Source: Dethiothermospora halolimnae
GTDB taxonomy: Bacteria > Bacillota > Clostridia > Tissierellales > VENL01
Assembly (NCBI RefSeq): GCF_037577855.1
Contig: NZ_JBAKFX010000013.1
Span: 1 to 64,000 of the forward strand
Reading direction: 5' to 3'
DNA: 64,000 bases
In this document: positions 62,889 through 64,000 of the stretch, one piece after another
How positions within the stretch are numbered: the first letter of the stretch is position 1
Layout of the letters: each line of letters starts with the position of its first letter
The notes under the pieces: generated by a model
The model's input: only the letters and a program-made list of their open reading frames with translations
The model's database searches: none
What the model was told of the DNA's origin: nothing
Translations under genes and position numbers: made by a program

Positions 62889-64000
62889 TTGAGGTACTTT
62901 GATTTTTTAAGCAATAAAGATATGGAAAAAATATTTAAATGTCAACCAGAACTATTTAGTAGAGACTCAGAAAAAGAGCTTTTACAATATTCACTAGGGG
63001 CAACTCTTTATATACCAGCAACTAGATCAAATATCGGGGAATATATTATTTCTGGTAAAATTAAAGCAAAATCAATAGTTATGTGTTTAGAAGATGCTAT
63101 TGGAGATAAAGAGGTGGATGAGGCTGAAAAGAAATTGGCAGAACATTTAAACAAAATAAATGTAGCTATTAAAGATAATATAATAAATTATGAAAATTTA
63201 TCATTGATATTTATAAGGGTAAGAAACCCAGATCAGATACTTAATATGAGAAAAAATTGTGGTGATTCTCTAAGGTTAATAACAGGTTTTGTCTTTCCCA
63301 AATTCACATATTGTAATGGAATAGAGTATTTAAAAAAACTAAAAATTTTGAATAAAGAATTGAATAAAAAATTTTATGGGATGCCCATATTAGAGACGGA
63401 AGATATAATTAATAATGAAACTAGGAAAGAATCTATTGATAAAATAAGTGGAATTTTAAACGAATATAGGGATCTTATCTTAAATATTCGAGTAGGCGCT
63501 ACTGATTTTTCGGGAATATTTGGAATTCGTAGGGGATATGATTTAACAGTCTATGATATTCATGTGATTAGAGACTGCATAACAGATATCATTAATAGGT
63601 TTGGAAGGGGGAAAAATAATTATGTTATCTCTGGGCCAGTATGGGAGTATTTTTCCAGTGGAGATAGAGTTCTAAAGCCCAAATTGAGATTAACTCCATT
63701 TAAAGAAACCTATGGAAAAAGTGGTATTAAGATTAGAGCTAAACTAGTAGATAAATATATAGATGGGTTAATACAAGAAGTATTGTTAGATAGAGTAAAT
63801 GGACTAATTGGAAAAACTATTATACATCCAAGTCATGTTATACCAGTACAAGCCTTATATGCAGTAACCCATGAAGAATACATCGATGCTTTAAATATTT
63901 TACAAAATAACGATGGTGGTATCGGGGTATTTAAAAGTGTTTATTCTAATAAAATGAATGAAGTAAAACCTCATACTAATTGGGCAAAAAAAATATTACA
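62889..64000 (+). CDS. HpcH/HpaI-like TIM-barrel C-C bond lyase of Ter clusters (partial)
   Basis: The gene begins at TTG 62889 (site gagggggct) and is open to the window edge, 370 codons. It begins RYFDFLSNKDMEKIFKCQPE then has LGATLYIPATRSNIGEYIIS, SIVMCLEDAIGDKEVDEAEK and LETEDIINNETRKESIDKIS, followed by LRLTPFKETYGKSG; VNGLIGKTIIHPSHVIPVQA near residue 303. These are features of the citrate-lyase/HpcH TIM-barrel family: the metal-binding E and D in the CLEDAIGD segment and the late GLIGKTIIHP-type loop. In Ter biosynthetic modules such a lyase accompanies ATP-grasp and phosphoribosyltransferase genes. Those would lie beyond 64000 if present. The 3' end is cut off. Confidence 0.87.
   Translation, partial: MRYFDFLSNKDMEKIFKCQPELFSRDSEKELLQYSLGATLYIPATRSNIGEYIISGKIKAKSIVMCLEDAIGDKEVDEAEKKLAEHLNKINVAIKDNIINYENLSLIFIRVRNPDQILNMRKNCGDSLRLITGFVFPKFTYCNGIEYLKKLKILNKELNKKFYGMPILETEDIINNETRKESIDKISGILNEYRDLILNIRVGATDFSGIFGIRRGYDLTVYDIHVIRDCITDIINRFGRGKNNYVISGPVWEYFSSGDRVLKPKLRLTPFKETYGKSGIKIRAKLVDKYIDGLIQEVLLDRVNGLIGKTIIHPSHVIPVQALYAVTHEEYIDALNILQNNDGGIGVFKSVYSNKMNEVKPHTNWAKKIL

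Overview
The window is AT-rich chromosomal DNA (I estimate about 30% G+C by eye) with Firmicute-type features: strong AGGAGG-like ribosome binding sites, several TTG and GTG starts, OmpR/FtsX/BlaI-BlaR1 envelope-stress modules, a CD3324-type small HTH protein and a clostridial type I-B CRISPR-Cas system. I infer a member of the Clostridia. No rRNA, tRNA, intact transposase or prophage genes were seen, so the species cannot be named from this sequence alone.

Layout. 0-6 kb: a DUF364-type metal-chelation protein, a Nudix hydrolase, a membrane chemoreceptor (minus strand), a GyrI-like protein, a metallopeptidase fragment, a GNAT acetyltransferase (with a decayed partial duplicate upstream) and a DegV fatty-acid-binding protein. 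6-14 kb: a zone of gene decay holding a wrecked FtsX permease, a 5'-truncated response regulator, a histidine kinase split by one frameshift, an intact BlaI-BlaR1 pair with clear twin operators, remnants of a second kinase and a second BlaR1, and a GNAT pseudogene. 14-20.5 kb: a tandem GNAT protein, then an intact four-gene ABC transporter/two-component operon of the antimicrobial-peptide-detoxification type. 21-25 kb: an unusual sugar-type ABC operon with a solute-binding lipoprotein, an adaptor-like protein and two permeases fused in one chain, without an ATPase. 25.6-36.6 kb: TldD/TldE, an AraC-nucleotidyltransferase fusion, a UvrA paralogue, a 32-bp tandem repeat, an M23 peptidase, a Nudix hydrolase and threonine aldolase.

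36.7-52.2 kb is a complete type I-B CRISPR-Cas locus. A leader promoter drives an array of 94 repeats and 93 spacers on the + strand. It is followed by decayed repeats, a small HTH regulator and cas6-cas8b-cas7-cas5-cas3-cas4-cas1-cas2, all on the same strand. One spacer is duplicated in tandem, and a degenerate repeat also lies just after cas2. A GNAAA-type hairpin separates cas5 from cas3.

52.3-64 kb: a SWIM zinc-finger protein, a membrane protein and a rhomboid protease, then a divergent Ter (TelA/TerD) stress module. On the minus strand are a small ribbon-helix-helix gene, an enlarged YceG-like protein with an internal duplication, and TelA. On the plus strand are a CaCA-type cation exchanger, three TerD paralogues and the start of a TIM-barrel C-C lyase that runs off the window. 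The divergent promoter region carries two ATTGCAAT palindromes 33 bp apart. A family of short G/C-stem hairpins recurs in the intergenic regions of the first half of the window.
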